DNA from: Hydractinia symbiolongicarpus
Taxonomy: Eukaryota; Cnidaria; Hydrozoa; Anthoathecata; Hydractiniidae
Assembly (NCBI RefSeq): GCF_029227915.1
Contig: NC_079885.1
Location: forward strand, 2,294,001 to 2,358,000
Length of the DNA stretch: 64,000 nucleotides
Direction: 5' to 3'
Shown here in pieces: positions 1-11,693 of this stretch. The notes under the pieces are model-generated. The model was not told where the DNA came from and ran no database searches. It saw only the letters and a list, made by a program, of their open reading frames with translations. Positions within the stretch are counted from its first letter, which is position 1; each line of letters starts with the position of its first letter. The translations under genes and the position numbers were made by a program.

Positions 1-315
1 TTACAGGAAATCACGGGTTTTCGTTTGCCGGCGATTAAACCTCTTTCATTAAGCGTCTCATCAAAAATGAAAACATTTTTAAAAACTACCAGTCTTATGC
101 GTTTTAGTGGTGAAAAAATAATTTAAAAAATCGTTCTGGAAATGAGTTTACCCACAGGGTACTTTCTTTGTATACATTTGACTATACGAGCCAAGCCCGG
201 GATTTACAGGAAATCGCGGGTTTTCGTTTGCCGGCGATTAAACCTCTTTCATTAAGCGTCTTATCAAAAATAAAAACATTTTTGAAAACTACAAGTCTCA
301 TGCGTTTTAGTGGTG

Positions 316-326
316 AAAAAAAAAAA
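316..326. repeat. Variable poly-A run at the monomer joint
   Basis: Eleven A bases here, between GTGGTG and TTTAAAAAATCG. The same place holds about 8-10 A in other B, T, R and Z monomers. It is replaced by AAAAAATAATTT or AAAAAATAATAT elsewhere. This slippage-prone run accounts for most 1-2 bp differences in unit length. Confidence 0.8.
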
Positions 327-391
327 TTTAAAAAATCGTTCGGGAAATGAGTTTACACCCTGGGTACTTTCTTTGTATACATTCGACTATA

Positions 392-404
392 CGGGCCAAG
401 CCCG
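392..404. repeat. GC-rich dyad CGGGC-CAA-GCCCG (example, C type)
   Basis: A 5-bp perfect stem with a 3-base loop, lying just before the CCCGGG palindrome. It is intact in A, C, S, T, P, W, U and J types and broken by one pair in D (CGGGA...GCCCG) and in types with CGGGCCGAGTCCG. Confidence 0.75.
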
Positions 405-468
405 GGAATTACGTGAAATCGCGGGTTTTCGTTTGCCGGCAATTAAACCTCTTTCATTAAGCGTCTCA

Positions 469-490
469 TCAAAAATGAAAACATTTTTGA
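469..490. repeat. Perfect A/T-rich inverted repeat in the monomer (example, C type)
   Basis: TCAAAAATG, loop AAAA, then CATTTTTGA: a perfect 9-bp stem with a 4-base loop. The same 22 bp occurs in most monomers of all zones (for instance 17700-17721). Variants shorten it or break one pair: TAAAAATG in D, CACTTTTGA in E, AAAAATAAAAAC in B, T and alpha, CATTTTTAA in A and Q. It could form a hairpin or cruciform. Any function is inferred. Confidence 0.85.
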
Positions 491-943
491 AAACTACAAA
501 TCTTATGCGTTTTAGTGGTGAAAAAATAATATAAAAAATCGTTCTGGAAATGAGTTTAATCACAGGGTACTTTCTTTGTAAACATTCGACTATACGGGAC
601 AAGCCCGGGATTTAGGGAAATCGTGGTATTTCGTTTGCCGGCGATTAAACCTCTTTCATTAAGCGCCTCATTAAAAATGAAAACATTTTTTGAAACTACA
701 AGTCTCATTCGTTCTAGTGGTGCAGAAATAATTTGAAAAATCGTTCGGGAAATCAGTTTACTCCCTGGGTACTTTCTTTATATACATTCAACTATACGGA
801 CCAAGCCCGGGATTTACGGGAAATCGCGGGTTTTCGTTTGCCGGCGATTAAACTTCTTTTATTCAGCGTCTCATCAAAAATGAAAACACTTTTGAAAACT
901 ACAAGTCTCACGCGTTTTAGTGGCGAAAAAATAATTTAAAAAA

Positions 944-1957
944 TCGTTCTGGAAATGAGTTTACTCACAGGGTACTTTCTTTGTATACATTAGACTATAC
1001 GGGCCAAGCCCGGGATTTACAGGAAATCACGGGTTTTCGTTTGCCGGCGATTAAACCTCTTTCATTAAGCGTCTCATCAAAAATGAAAACATTTTTAAAA
1101 ACTACCAGTCTTATGCGTTTTAGTGGTGAAAAAATAATTTAAAAAATCGTTCTGGAAATGAGTTTACTCACAGGGTACTTTCTTTGTATAAATTCGACTA
1201 TACGAGCCAAGCCCGGGATTTACAGGAAATCGCGGGTTTTCGTTTGCCGGCGATTAAACCTCTTTCATTAAGCGTTTTATCAAAAATAAAAACATTTTTA
1301 AAAACTACAAGTCTCATGCGTTTTAGTGGTGAAAAAAAAATTTAAAAAATCGTTCGGGAAATGAGTTTACACCCAGGGTACTTTCTTTGTATACATTCGA
1401 CTATACGGGCCAAGCCCGGGAATTACGTGAAATCGCGGGTTTTCGTTTGCCGGCAATTAAACCTCTTTCATTAAGCGTCTCATCAAAAATCAAAACATTT
1501 TTGAAAACTACAAATCTTATGCGTTTTAGTGGTGAAAAAATAATATAAAAAATCGTTCTGGAAATGAGTTTAATCACAGGGTACTTTCTTTGTAAACATT
1601 CGACTATACGGGACAAGCCCGGGATTTAGGGAAATCGTGGTATTTCGTTTGCCGGCGATTAAACCTCTTTCATTAAGCGCCTCATTAAAAATGAAAACAT
1701 TTTTTGAAACTACAAGTCTCATTCGTTCTAGTGGTGCAGAAATAATTTGAAAAATCGTTCGGGAAATCAGTTTACTCCCTGGGTACTTTCTTTATATACA
1801 TTCAACTATACGGACCAAGCCCGGGATTTACGGGAAATCGCGGGTTTTCGTTTGCCGGCGATTAAACTTCTTTTATTCAGCGTCTCATCAAAAATGAAAA
1901 CACTTTTGAAAACTACAAGTCTCACGCGTTTTAGTGGCGAAAAAATAATTTAAAAAA
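944..1957. repeat. Zone I unit 2, canonical pentamer (1014 bp)
   Basis: A 944, B 1147, C 1350, D 1553, E 1755. B has GCGTTTTATC and TATAAATTCG. By eye it is identical to the next unit along its whole length. Confidence 0.93.
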
Positions 1958-2971
1958 TCGTTCTGGAAATGAGTTTACTCACAGGGTACTTTCTTTGTAT
2001 ACATTAGACTATACGGGCCAAGCCCGGGATTTACAGGAAATCACGGGTTTTCGTTTGCCGGCGATTAAACCTCTTTCATTAAGCGTCTCATCAAAAATGA
2101 AAACATTTTTAAAAACTACCAGTCTTATGCGTTTTAGTGGTGAAAAAATAATTTAAAAAATCGTTCTGGAAATGAGTTTACTCACAGGGTACTTTCTTTG
2201 TATAAATTCGACTATACGAGCCAAGCCCGGGATTTACAGGAAATCGCGGGTTTTCGTTTGCCGGCGATTAAACCTCTTTCATTAAGCGTTTTATCAAAAA
2301 TAAAAACATTTTTAAAAACTACAAGTCTCATGCGTTTTAGTGGTGAAAAAAAAATTTAAAAAATCGTTCGGGAAATGAGTTTACACCCAGGGTACTTTCT
2401 TTGTATACATTCGACTATACGGGCCAAGCCCGGGAATTACGTGAAATCGCGGGTTTTCGTTTGCCGGCAATTAAACCTCTTTCATTAAGCGTCTCATCAA
2501 AAATCAAAACATTTTTGAAAACTACAAATCTTATGCGTTTTAGTGGTGAAAAAATAATATAAAAAATCGTTCTGGAAATGAGTTTAATCACAGGGTACTT
2601 TCTTTGTAAACATTCGACTATACGGGACAAGCCCGGGATTTAGGGAAATCGTGGTATTTCGTTTGCCGGCGATTAAACCTCTTTCATTAAGCGCCTCATT
2701 AAAAATGAAAACATTTTTTGAAACTACAAGTCTCATTCGTTCTAGTGGTGCAGAAATAATTTGAAAAATCGTTCGGGAAATCAGTTTACTCCCTGGGTAC
2801 TTTCTTTATATACATTCAACTATACGGACCAAGCCCGGGATTTACGGGAAATCGCGGGTTTTCGTTTGCCGGCGATTAAACTTCTTTTATTCAGCGTCTC
2901 ATCAAAAATGAAAACACTTTTGAAAACTACAAGTCTCACGCGTTTTAGTGGCGAAAAAATAATTTAAAAAA
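1958..2971. repeat. Zone I unit 3, canonical pentamer (1014 bp)
   Basis: A 1958, B 2161, C 2364, D 2567, E 2769. I found no difference from the preceding 1014 bp, so this is a very recent tandem duplication or conversion. Confidence 0.93.
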
Positions 2972-4594
2972 TCGTTCTGGAAATGAGTTTACTCACAGGG
3001 TACTTTCTTTGTATACATTAGACTATACGGGCCAAGCCCGGGATTTACAGGAAATCACGGGTTTTCGTTTGCCGGCGATTAAACCTCTTTCATTAAGCGT
3101 CTCATCAAAAATGAAAACATTTTTAAAAACTACCAGTCTTTTGCTTTTTAGTGGTGAAAAAATAATTTAAAAAATCGTTCTGGAAATGAGTTTACTCACA
3201 GGGTACTTTCTTTGTATAAATTCGACTATACGAGCCAAGCCCGGGATTTACAGGAAATCGCGGGTTTTCGTTTGCCGGCGATTAAACCTCTTTCATTAAG
3301 CGTCTTATCAAAAATAAAAACATTTTTAAAAACTACAAGTCTCATGCGTTTTAGTGGTGAAAAAAAAATTTAAAAAATCGTTCGGGAAATGAGTTTACAC
3401 CCTGGGTACTTTCTTTGTATACATTCGACTATACGGGCCAAGCTCGGGATTTACGTGAAATCGCGGGTTTTCGTTTGCCGGCAATTAAACCTCTTTTATT
3501 AAGCGTCTCATCAAAAATGAAAACATTTTTGAAAACTACAAGTCTTATGCGTTTTAGTGGTGAAAAAATAATATAAAAAATCGTTCTGGAAATGAGTTTA
3601 CTCACAGGGTACTTTCTTTGTAAACATTCGACTATACGGGACAAGCCCGGGATTTAGGGAAATCGTGGTATTTCGTTTGCCGGCGATTAAACCTCTTTCA
3701 TTAAGCGTCTCATTAAAAATGAAAACATTTTTGGAAACTACAAGTCTCACGCGTTTTTGTGGTGAAAAAATAATTTAAAAAATCGTTCTGGAAATGAGTT
3801 TACTCACAGGGTACTTTCTTTGTATACATTCGACTATACGAGCCAAGCCCGGGATTTACAGGAAATCGCGGGTTTTCGTTTGCCGGCAATTAAACCTCTT
3901 TCATTAAGCGTCTTATCAAAAATAAAAACATTTTTGAAAACTACAAATCTTATGCGTTTTAGTGGTGAAAAAAAAAAATTAAAAAATCGTTCGGGAAATG
4001 AGTTTACTCACAGGGTACTTTCTTTGTATACATTCGACTATACGGGCCAAGCCCGGGATTTACGTGAAATCGCGGGTTTTCGTTTGCCGGCGATTAAACC
4101 ACTTTCACTAAGAGTCTCATCAAAAATGAAAATATTTCTGAAAACTACAAGTCTCATGCGTTTTAGTTGTGAAAAGATAATATAAAAAATCGTTCTGGAA
4201 ATGAGTTTAATCACAGGGTACTTTCTTTGTAAACATTCGACTATACGGGACAAGCCCGGGATTTAGGGAAATCGTGGTATTTCGTTTGCCGGCGATTAAA
4301 CCTCTCTCATTAAGCGCCTCATTAAAAATGAAAACATTTTTGGAAACTACAAGTCTCATTCGTTCTAGTGGTGCAGAAATAATTTGAAAAATCGTTCGGG
4401 AAATCAGTTTACTCCCTGGGTACTTTCTTTATATACATTCAACTATACGGACCAAGCCCGGGATTTACGGGAAATCGCGGGTTTTCGTTTGCCGGCGATT
4501 AAACTTCTTTTATTCAGCGTCTCATCAAAAATGAAAACACTTTTGAAAACTACAAGTCTCACGCGTTTTAGTGGCGATAAAATAATTTAAAAAA
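2972..4594. repeat. Zone I unit 4, octamer A-B-C-D-B-C-D-E (1623 bp)
   Basis: A 2972, B 3175, C 3378, D 3581, then B 3783, C-like 3987, D 4190, E 4392. The first D ends in CACGCGTTTTTGTGG in place of the usual D tail and joins B directly, skipping E and A. The C-like monomer at 3987 has a type J right half (CTTTCACTAAGAGTC, ATATTTCTGAAAAC, GTTGTGAAAAG), so it is a C/J hybrid. Confidence 0.88.
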
Positions 4595-5610
4595 TCGTTC
4601 TGGAAATGAGTTTACTCACAGGGTACTTTCTTTGTATACATTAGACTATACGGGCCAAGCCCTGGATTTACAGGAAATCACGGGTTTTCGTTTGCCGGCG
4701 ATTAAACCTCTTTCATTAAGCGTCTCATCAAAAATGAAAACATTTTTAAAAACTACCAGTCTTATGCGTTTTAGTGGTGAAAAAATAATTTAAAAAATCG
4801 TTCTGGAAATGAGTTTACCCACAGGGTACTTTCTTTGTATACATTTGACTATACGAGCCAAGCCCGGGATTTACAGGAAATCGCGGGTTTTCGTTTGCCG
4901 GCGATTAAACCTCTTTCATTAAGCGTCTTATCAAAAATAAAAACATTTTTGAAAACTACAAGTCTCATGCGTTTTAGTGGTGAAAAAAAAAAATTTAAAA
5001 AATCGTTCGGGAAATGAGTTTACACCCTGGGTACTTTCTTTGTATACATTCGACTATACGGGCCAAGCCCGGGAATTACGTGAAATCGCGGGTTTTCGTT
5101 TGCCGGCAATTAAACCTCTTTCATTAAGCGTCTCATCAAAAATGAAAACATTTTTGAAAACTACAAATCTTATGCGTTTTAGTGGTGAAAAAATAATATA
5201 AAAAATCGTTCTGGAAATGAGTTTAATCACAGGGTACTTTCTTTGTAAACATTCGACTATACGGGACAAGCCCGGGATTTAGGGAAATCGTGGTATTTCG
5301 TTTGCCGGCGATTAAACCTCTTTCATTAAGCGCCTCATTAAAAATGAAAACATTTTTTGAAACTACAAGTCTCATTCGTTCTAGTGGTGCAGAAATAATT
5401 TGAAAAATCGTTCGGGAAATCAGTTTACTCCCTGGGTACTTTCTTTATATACATTCAACTATACGGACCAAGCCCGGGATTTACGGGAAATCGCGGGTTT
5501 TCGTTTGCCGGCGATTAAACTTCTTTTATTCAGCGTCTCATCAAAAATGAAAACACTTTTGAAAACTACAAGTCTCACGCGTTTTAGTGGCGAAAAAATA
5601 ATTTAAAAAA
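4595..5610. repeat. Zone I unit 5, pentamer (1016 bp)
   Basis: A 4595, B 4798, C 5003, D 5206, E 5408. It is 2 bp longer than canonical because of an extended A run in B. From B onward it matches positions 131-943 at an offset of 4667. Confidence 0.9.
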
Positions 5611-6624
5611 TCGTTCTGGAAATGAGTTAACTCACAGGGTACTTTCTTTGTATACATTAGACTATACGGGCCAAGCCCGGGATTTACAGGAAATCACGGG
5701 TTTTCGTTTGCCGGCGATTAAACCTCTTTCATTAAGCGTCTCATCAAAAATGAAAACATTTTTAAAAACTACCAGTCTTATGCGTTTTAGTGGTGAAAAA
5801 ATAATTTAAAAAATCGTTCTGGAAATGAGTTTACTCACAGGGTACTTTCTTTGTATAAATTCGACTATACGAGCCAAGCCCGGGATTTACAGGAAATCGC
5901 GGGTTTTCGTTTGCCGGCGATTAAACCTCTTTCATTAAGCGTCTTATCAAAAATAAAAACATTTTTAAAAACTACAAGTCTCATGCGTTTTAGTGGTGAA
6001 AAAAAAATTTAAAAAATCGTTCGGGAAATGAGTTTACACCCAGGGTACTTTCTTTGTATACATTCGACTATACGGGCCAAGCTCGGGATTTACGTGAAAT
6101 CGCGGGTTTTCGTTTGCCGGCAATTAAACCTCTTTCATTAAGCGTCTCATCAAAAATGAAAACATTTTTGAAAACTACAAGTCTTATGCGTTTTAGTGGT
6201 GAAAAAATAATATAAAAAATCGTTCTGGAAATGAGTTTACTCACAGGGTACTTTCTTTGTAAACATTCGACTATACGGGACAATCCCGGGATTTAGGGAA
6301 ATCGTGGTATTTCGTTTGCCGGCGATTAAACCTCTTTCATTAAGCGCCTCATTAAAAATGAAAACATTTTTTGAAACTACAAGTCTCATTCGTTCTAGTG
6401 GTGCAGAAATAATTTGAAAAATCGTTCGGGAAATCAGTTTACTCCCTGGGTACTTTCTTTATATACATTCAACTATACGGACCAAGCCCGGGATTTACGG
6501 GAAATCGCGGGTTTTCGTTTGCCGGCGATTAAACTTCTTTTATTCAGCGTCTCATCAAAAATGAAAACACTTTTGAAAACTACAAGTCTCACGCGTTTTA
6601 GTGGCAAAAAAATAATTTAAAAAA
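5611..6624. repeat. Zone I unit 6, canonical pentamer (1014 bp)
   Basis: A 5611, B 5814, C 6017, D 6220, E 6422. C has the GCTCGGGATTTACGTG variant (versus GCCCGGGAATTACGTG in units 1-3 and 5). It is shared with C monomers at 3378, 7031, 8045 and 9059. E ends GTGGCAAAAAAATAAT, shared with E at 8450. Confidence 0.9.
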
Positions 6625-7841
6625 TCGTTCTGGAAATGAGTTTACTCACAGGGTACTTTCTTTGTATACATTAGACTATACGGGCCAAGCCCGGGATTTA
6701 CAGGAAATCACGGGTTTTCGTTTGCCGGCGATTAAACCTCTTTCATTAAGCGTCTCATCAAAAATGAAAACATTTTTAAAAACTACCAGTCTTATGCGTT
6801 TTAGTGGTGAAAAAATAATTTAAAAAATCGTTCTGGAAATGAGTTTACTCACAGGGTACTTTCTTTGTATAAATTCGACTATACGAGCCAAGCCCGGGAT
6901 TTACAGGAAATCGCGGGTTTTCGTTTGCCGGCGATTAAACCTCTTTCATTAAGCGTCTTATCAAAAATAAAAACATTTTTAAAAACTACAAGTCTCATGC
7001 GTTTTAGTGGTGAAAAAAAAATTTAAAAAATCGTTCGGGAAATGAGTTTACACCCTGGGTACTTTCTTTGTATACATTCGACTATACGGGCCAAGCTCGG
7101 GATTTACGTGAAATCGCGGGTTTTCGTTTGCCGGCAATTAAACCTCTTTCATTAAGCGTCTCATCAAAAATGAAAACATTTTTGAAAACTACAAGTCTTA
7201 TGCGTTTTAGTGGTGAAAAAATAATATAAAAAATCGTTCTGGAAATGAGTTTACTCACAGGGTACTTTCTTTGTAAACATTCGACTATACGGGACAAGCC
7301 GGGGATTTAGGGAAATCGTGGTATTTCGTTTGCCGGCGATTAAACCTCTTTCATTAAGCGTCTCATTAAAAATGAAAACATTTTTGGAAACTACAAGTCT
7401 CATGCGTTTTTGTGGTGAAAAAATAATTTAAAAAATCGTTCTGGAAATGAGTTTACTCACAGGGTACTTTCTTTGTATACATTCGACTATACGAGCCAAG
7501 CCCGGGATTTACAGGAAATCGCGGGTTTTCGTTTGCCGGCGATTAAACCTCTTTCATTAAGCGTCTTATCAAAAATAAAAACATTTTTGAAAACTACAAA
7601 TCTTATGCGTTTTAGTGGTGAAAAAAAAAATTAAAAAATCGTTCGGGAAATGAGTTTACACCCTGGGTACTTTCTTTATAAACATTCGACTATACGGGAC
7701 AAGCCCGGGATTTACGGGAAATCGCGGGTTTTCGTTTGCCGGCGATTAAACTTCTTTTATTCAGCGTCTCATCAAAAATGAAAACACTTTTGAAAACTAC
7801 AAGTCTCACGCGTTTTAGTGGCGAAAAAATAATTTAAAAAA
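6625..7841. repeat. Zone I unit 7, rearranged hexamer A-B-C-D-B-hybrid (1217 bp)
   Basis: A 6625, B 6828, C 7031, D 7234, B 7436, hybrid 7639. D has the tail form that joins straight to B, as at 3581. The monomer at 7639 starts like C (TTTACACCCTGGG), passes through D/E forms (TTTATAAACATTCGAC, GGGACAAGCC) and ends as E (TTTATTCAGCG, CACTTTTG). It replaces C, D and E with one monomer. Confidence 0.85.
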
Positions 7842-8652
7842 TCGTTCTGGAAATGAGTTTACTCACAGGGTACTTTCTTTGTATACATTAGACTATACGG
7901 GCCAAGCCCGGGATTTACAGGAAATCACGGGTTTTCGTTTGCCGGCGATTAAACCTCTTTCATTAAGCGTCTCATCAAAAATGAAAACATTTTTAAAAAC
8001 TACCAGTCTTATGCGTTTTAGTGGTGAAAAAATAATATAAAAAATCGTTCGGGAAATGAGTTTACACCCAGGGTACTTTCTTTGTATACATTCGACTATA
8101 CGGGCCAAGCTCGGGATTTACGTGAAATCGCGGGTTTTCGTTTGCCGGCAATTAAACCTCTTCCATTAAGCGTCTCATCAAAAATGAAAACATTTTTGAA
8201 AACTACAAGTCTTATGCGTTTTAGTGGTGAAAAAATAATATAAAAAATCGTTCTGGAAATGAGTTTACTCACAGGGTACTTTCTTTGTAAACATTCGACT
8301 ATACGGGACAAGCCCGGGATTTAGGGAAATCGTGGTATTTCGTTTGCCGGCGATTAAACCTCTTTCATTAAGCGCCTCATTAAAAATGAAAACATTTTTT
8401 GAAACTACAAGTCTCATTCGTTCTAGTGGTGCAGAAATAATTTGAAAAATCGTTCGGGAAATCAGTTTACTCCCTGGGTACTTTCTTTATATACATTCAA
8501 CTATACGGACCAAGCCCGGGATTTACGGGAAATCGCGGGTTTTCGTTTGCCGGCGATTAAACTTCTTTTATTCAGCGTCTCATCAAAAATGAAAACACTT
8601 TTGAAAACTACAAGTCTCACGCGTTTTAGTGGCAAAAAAATAATTTAAAAAA
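7842..8652. repeat. Zone I unit 8, tetramer A-C-D-E (811 bp)
   Basis: A 7842, C 8045, D 8248, E 8450. B is missing. A carries the AATAATATAA joint normally found at the end of C, so the junction lies at the A-rich end. Confidence 0.87.
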
Positions 8653-10071
8653 TCGTTCTGGAAATGAGTTTACTCACAGGGTACTTTCTTTGTATACATT
8701 AGACTATACGGGCCAAGCCCGGGATTTACAGGAAATCACGGGTTTTCGTTTGCCGGCGATTAAACCTCTTTCATTAAGCGTCTCATCAAAAATGAAAACA
8801 TTTTTAAAAACTACCAGTCTTATGCGTTTTAGTGGTGAAAAAATAATTTAAAAAATCGTTCTGGAAATGAGTTTACTCACAGGGTACTTTCTTTGTATAA
8901 ATTCGACTATACGAGCCAAGCCCGGGATTTACAGGAAATCGCGGGTTTTCGTTTGCCGGCGATTAAACCTCTTTCATTAAGCGTCTTATCAAAAATAAAA
9001 ACATTTTTAAAAACTACAAGTCTCATGCGTTTTAGTGGTGAAAAAAAAATTTAAAAAATCGTTCGGGAAATGAGTTTACACCCTGGGTACTTTCTTTGTA
9101 TACATTCGACTATACGGGCCAAGCTCGGGATTTACGTGAAATCGCGGGTTTTCGTTTGCCGGCAATTAAACCTCTTTCATTAAGCGTCTCATCAAAAATG
9201 AAAACATTTTTGAAAACTACAAGTCTTATGCGTTTTAGTGGTGAAAAAATAATATAAAAAATCGTTCTGGAAATGAGTTTACTCACAGGGTACTTTCTTT
9301 GTAAACATTCGACTATACGGGACAAGCCCGGGATTTAGGGAAATCGTGGTATTTCGTTTGCCGGCGATTAAACCTCTTTCATTAAGCGTCTCATTAAAAA
9401 TGAAAACATTTTTGGAAACTACAAGTCTCACGCGTTTTTGTGGTGAAAAAATAATTTAAAAAATCGTTCTGGAAATGAGTTTACTCACAGGGTACTTTCT
9501 TTGTATACATTCGACTATACGAGCCAAGCCCGGGATTTACAGGAAATCGCGGGTTTTCGTTTGCCGGCGATTAAACCTCTTTCATTAAGCGTCTTATCAA
9601 AAATAAAAACATTTTTGAAAACTACAAATCTTATGCGTTTTAGTGGTGAAAAAAAAAATTAAAAAATCGTTCGGGAAATGAGTTTACACCCTGGGTACTT
9701 TCTTTGTAAACATTCGACTATACGGGACAAGCCCGGGATTTAGGGAAATCGTGGTATTTCGTTTGCCGGCGATTAAACCTCTTTCATTAAGCGCCTCATT
9801 AAAAATGAAAACATTTTTTGAAACTACAAGTCTCATTCGTTCTAGTGGTGCAGAAATAATTTGAAAAATCGTTCGGGAAATCAGTTTACTCCCTGGGTAC
9901 TTTCTTTATATACATTCAACTATACGGACCAAGCCCGGGATTTACGGGAAATCGCGGGTTTTCGTTTGCCGGCGATTAAACTTCTTTTATTCAGCGTCTC
10001 ATCAAAAATGAAAACACTTTTGAAAACTACAAGTCTCACGCGTTTTAGTGGCGAAAAAATAATTTAAAAAA
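8653..10071. repeat. Zone I unit 9, heptamer A-B-C-D-B-hybrid-E (1419 bp)
   Basis: A 8653, B 8856, C 9059, D 9262, B 9464, C/D hybrid 9667, E 9869. The hybrid begins TTTACACCCTGGG (C) and switches to GTAAACATTCG and TTTAGGGAAATCGTGG (D). The D-to-B junction is of the same kind as in units 4 and 7. Confidence 0.87.
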
Positions 10072-11085
10072 TCGTTCTGGAAATGAGTTTACTCACAGGG
10101 TACTTTCTTTGTATACATTAGACTATACGGGCCAAGCCCGGGATTTACAGGAAATCAAGGGTTTTCGTTTGCCGGCGATTAAACCTCTTTCATTAAGCGT
10201 CTCATCAAAAATGAAAACATTTTTAAAAACTACCAGTCTTATGCGTTTTAGTGGTGAAAAAATAATTTAAAAAATCGTTCTGGAAATGAGTTTACTCACA
10301 GGGTACTTTCTTTGTATACATTCGACTATACGAGCCAAGCCCGGGATTTACAGGAAATCGCGGGTTTTCGTTTGCCGGCGATTAAACCTCTTTCATTAAG
10401 CGTCTTATCAAAAATAAAAACATTTTTAAAAACTACAAGTCTCATGCGTTTTAGTGGTGAAAAAAAAATTTAAAAAATCGTTCGGGAAATAAGTTTACAC
10501 CCTGGGTACTTTCTTTGTATACATTCGACTATACGGGCCAAGCCCGGGATTTACGTGAAATCGCGGGTTTTCGTTTGCCGGCAATTAAACCTCTTTCATT
10601 AAGCGTCTCATCAAAAATGAAAACATTTTTGAAAACTACAAGTCTTATGCATTTTAGTGGTGAAAAAATAATATAAAAAATCGTTCTGGAAATGAGTTTA
10701 CTCACAGGGTACTTTCTTTGTAAACATTCGACTATACGGGACAAGCCCGGGATTTAGGGAAATCGTGGTATTTCGTTTGCCGGCGATTAAACCTCTTTCA
10801 TTAAGCGTCTCATTAAAAATGAAAACATTTTTAGAAACTACAAGTCTCATTCGTTCTAGTGGTGCAGAAATAATTTGAAAAATCGTTCGGGAAATCAGTT
10901 TACTCCCTGGGTACTTTCTTTATATACATTCAACTATACGGACCAAGCCCGGGATTTACGGGAAATCGCGGGTTTTCGTTTGCCGGCGATTAAACTTCTT
11001 TTATTTAACGTCTCATCAAAAATGAAAACACTTTTGAAAACTACAAGTCTCACGCGTTTTTGTGGTGAAAAAATAATTTAAAAAA
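10072..11085. repeat. Zone I unit 10, pentamer (1014 bp)
   Basis: A 10072, B 10275, C 10478, D 10681, E 10883. E has TTTATTTAACG and CACGCGTTTTTGTGG, so it differs from the E of units 1-9. Confidence 0.89.
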
Positions 11086-11693
11086 TCGTTCTGGAAATGA
11101 GTTTACTCACAGGGTACTTTCTTTGTATACGTTCGACTATACGGGCCAAGCCCGGGATTTACGTGAAATCGCGGGTTTTCGTTTGCCGGCAATTAAACCT
11201 CTTTCATTAAGCGTCTCATCAAAAATGAAAACATTTTTGAAAACTACAAGTCTTATGCGTTTTAGTGGTGAAAAAATAATATAAAAAATCGTTCTGGAAA
11301 TGAGTTTACTCACAGGGTACTTTCTTTGTAAACATTCGACTATACGGGACAAGCCCGGGATTTAGGGAAATCGTGGTATTTCGTTTGCCGGCGATTAAAC
11401 CTCTTTCATTAAGCGTCTCATTAAAAATGAAAACATTTTTGGAAACTACAAGTCTCATTCGTTCTAGTGGTGCAGAAATAATTTGAAAAATCGTTCGGGA
11501 AATCAGTTTACTCCCTGGGTACTTTCTTTATATACATTCAACTATACGGACCAAGCCCGGGATTTACGGGAAATCGCGGGTTTTCGTTTGCCGGCGATTA
11601 AACTTCTTTTATTCAACGTCTCATCAAAAATGAAAACACTTTTGAAAACTACAAGTCTCACGCGTTTTTGTGGTGAAAAAATAATTTAAAAAA
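11086..11693. repeat. Zone I unit 11, trimer hybrid-D-E (608 bp)
   Basis: The monomer at 11086 opens like A (CTGGAAATGAG, TATACGTTCGAC) and continues as C (TTACGTGAAATCG, GGCAATTAAAC). It is followed by D 11289 and E 11491. A, B and C are thus collapsed into one monomer. Confidence 0.86.

Larger units (their letters stand above)
1..943. repeat. Zone I unit 1, partial (A tail-B-C-D-E)
   Basis: Starts inside an A monomer; B begins at 131, C at 336, D at 539, E at 741. B is longer than usual because of an 11-A run at 316-326. It carries TTTACCCACAGGG and ACATTTGACTATACGAG, which are shared only with the B at 4798. Confidence 0.9.

Noticed and set aside
360-420. Pol III type promoter (A box TTTTAGTGG, B box near CATTCGACTATAC)
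   Set aside because: Only short matches (AGTGG; TTCGA). The B box lacks its GG and CC ends and the spacing is wrong for a tRNA-like gene. No tRNA fold is visible.
830-850. Possible CENP-B box around TTTTCGTTTGCCGGCG
   Set aside because: Against the core NTTCGNNNNANNCGGGN the TTCG matches, but the A and most of CGGG do not. The other TTCG site (GTTCGGGAAATGAGTTT) has the A but lacks CGGG. Neither is a functional-looking box.
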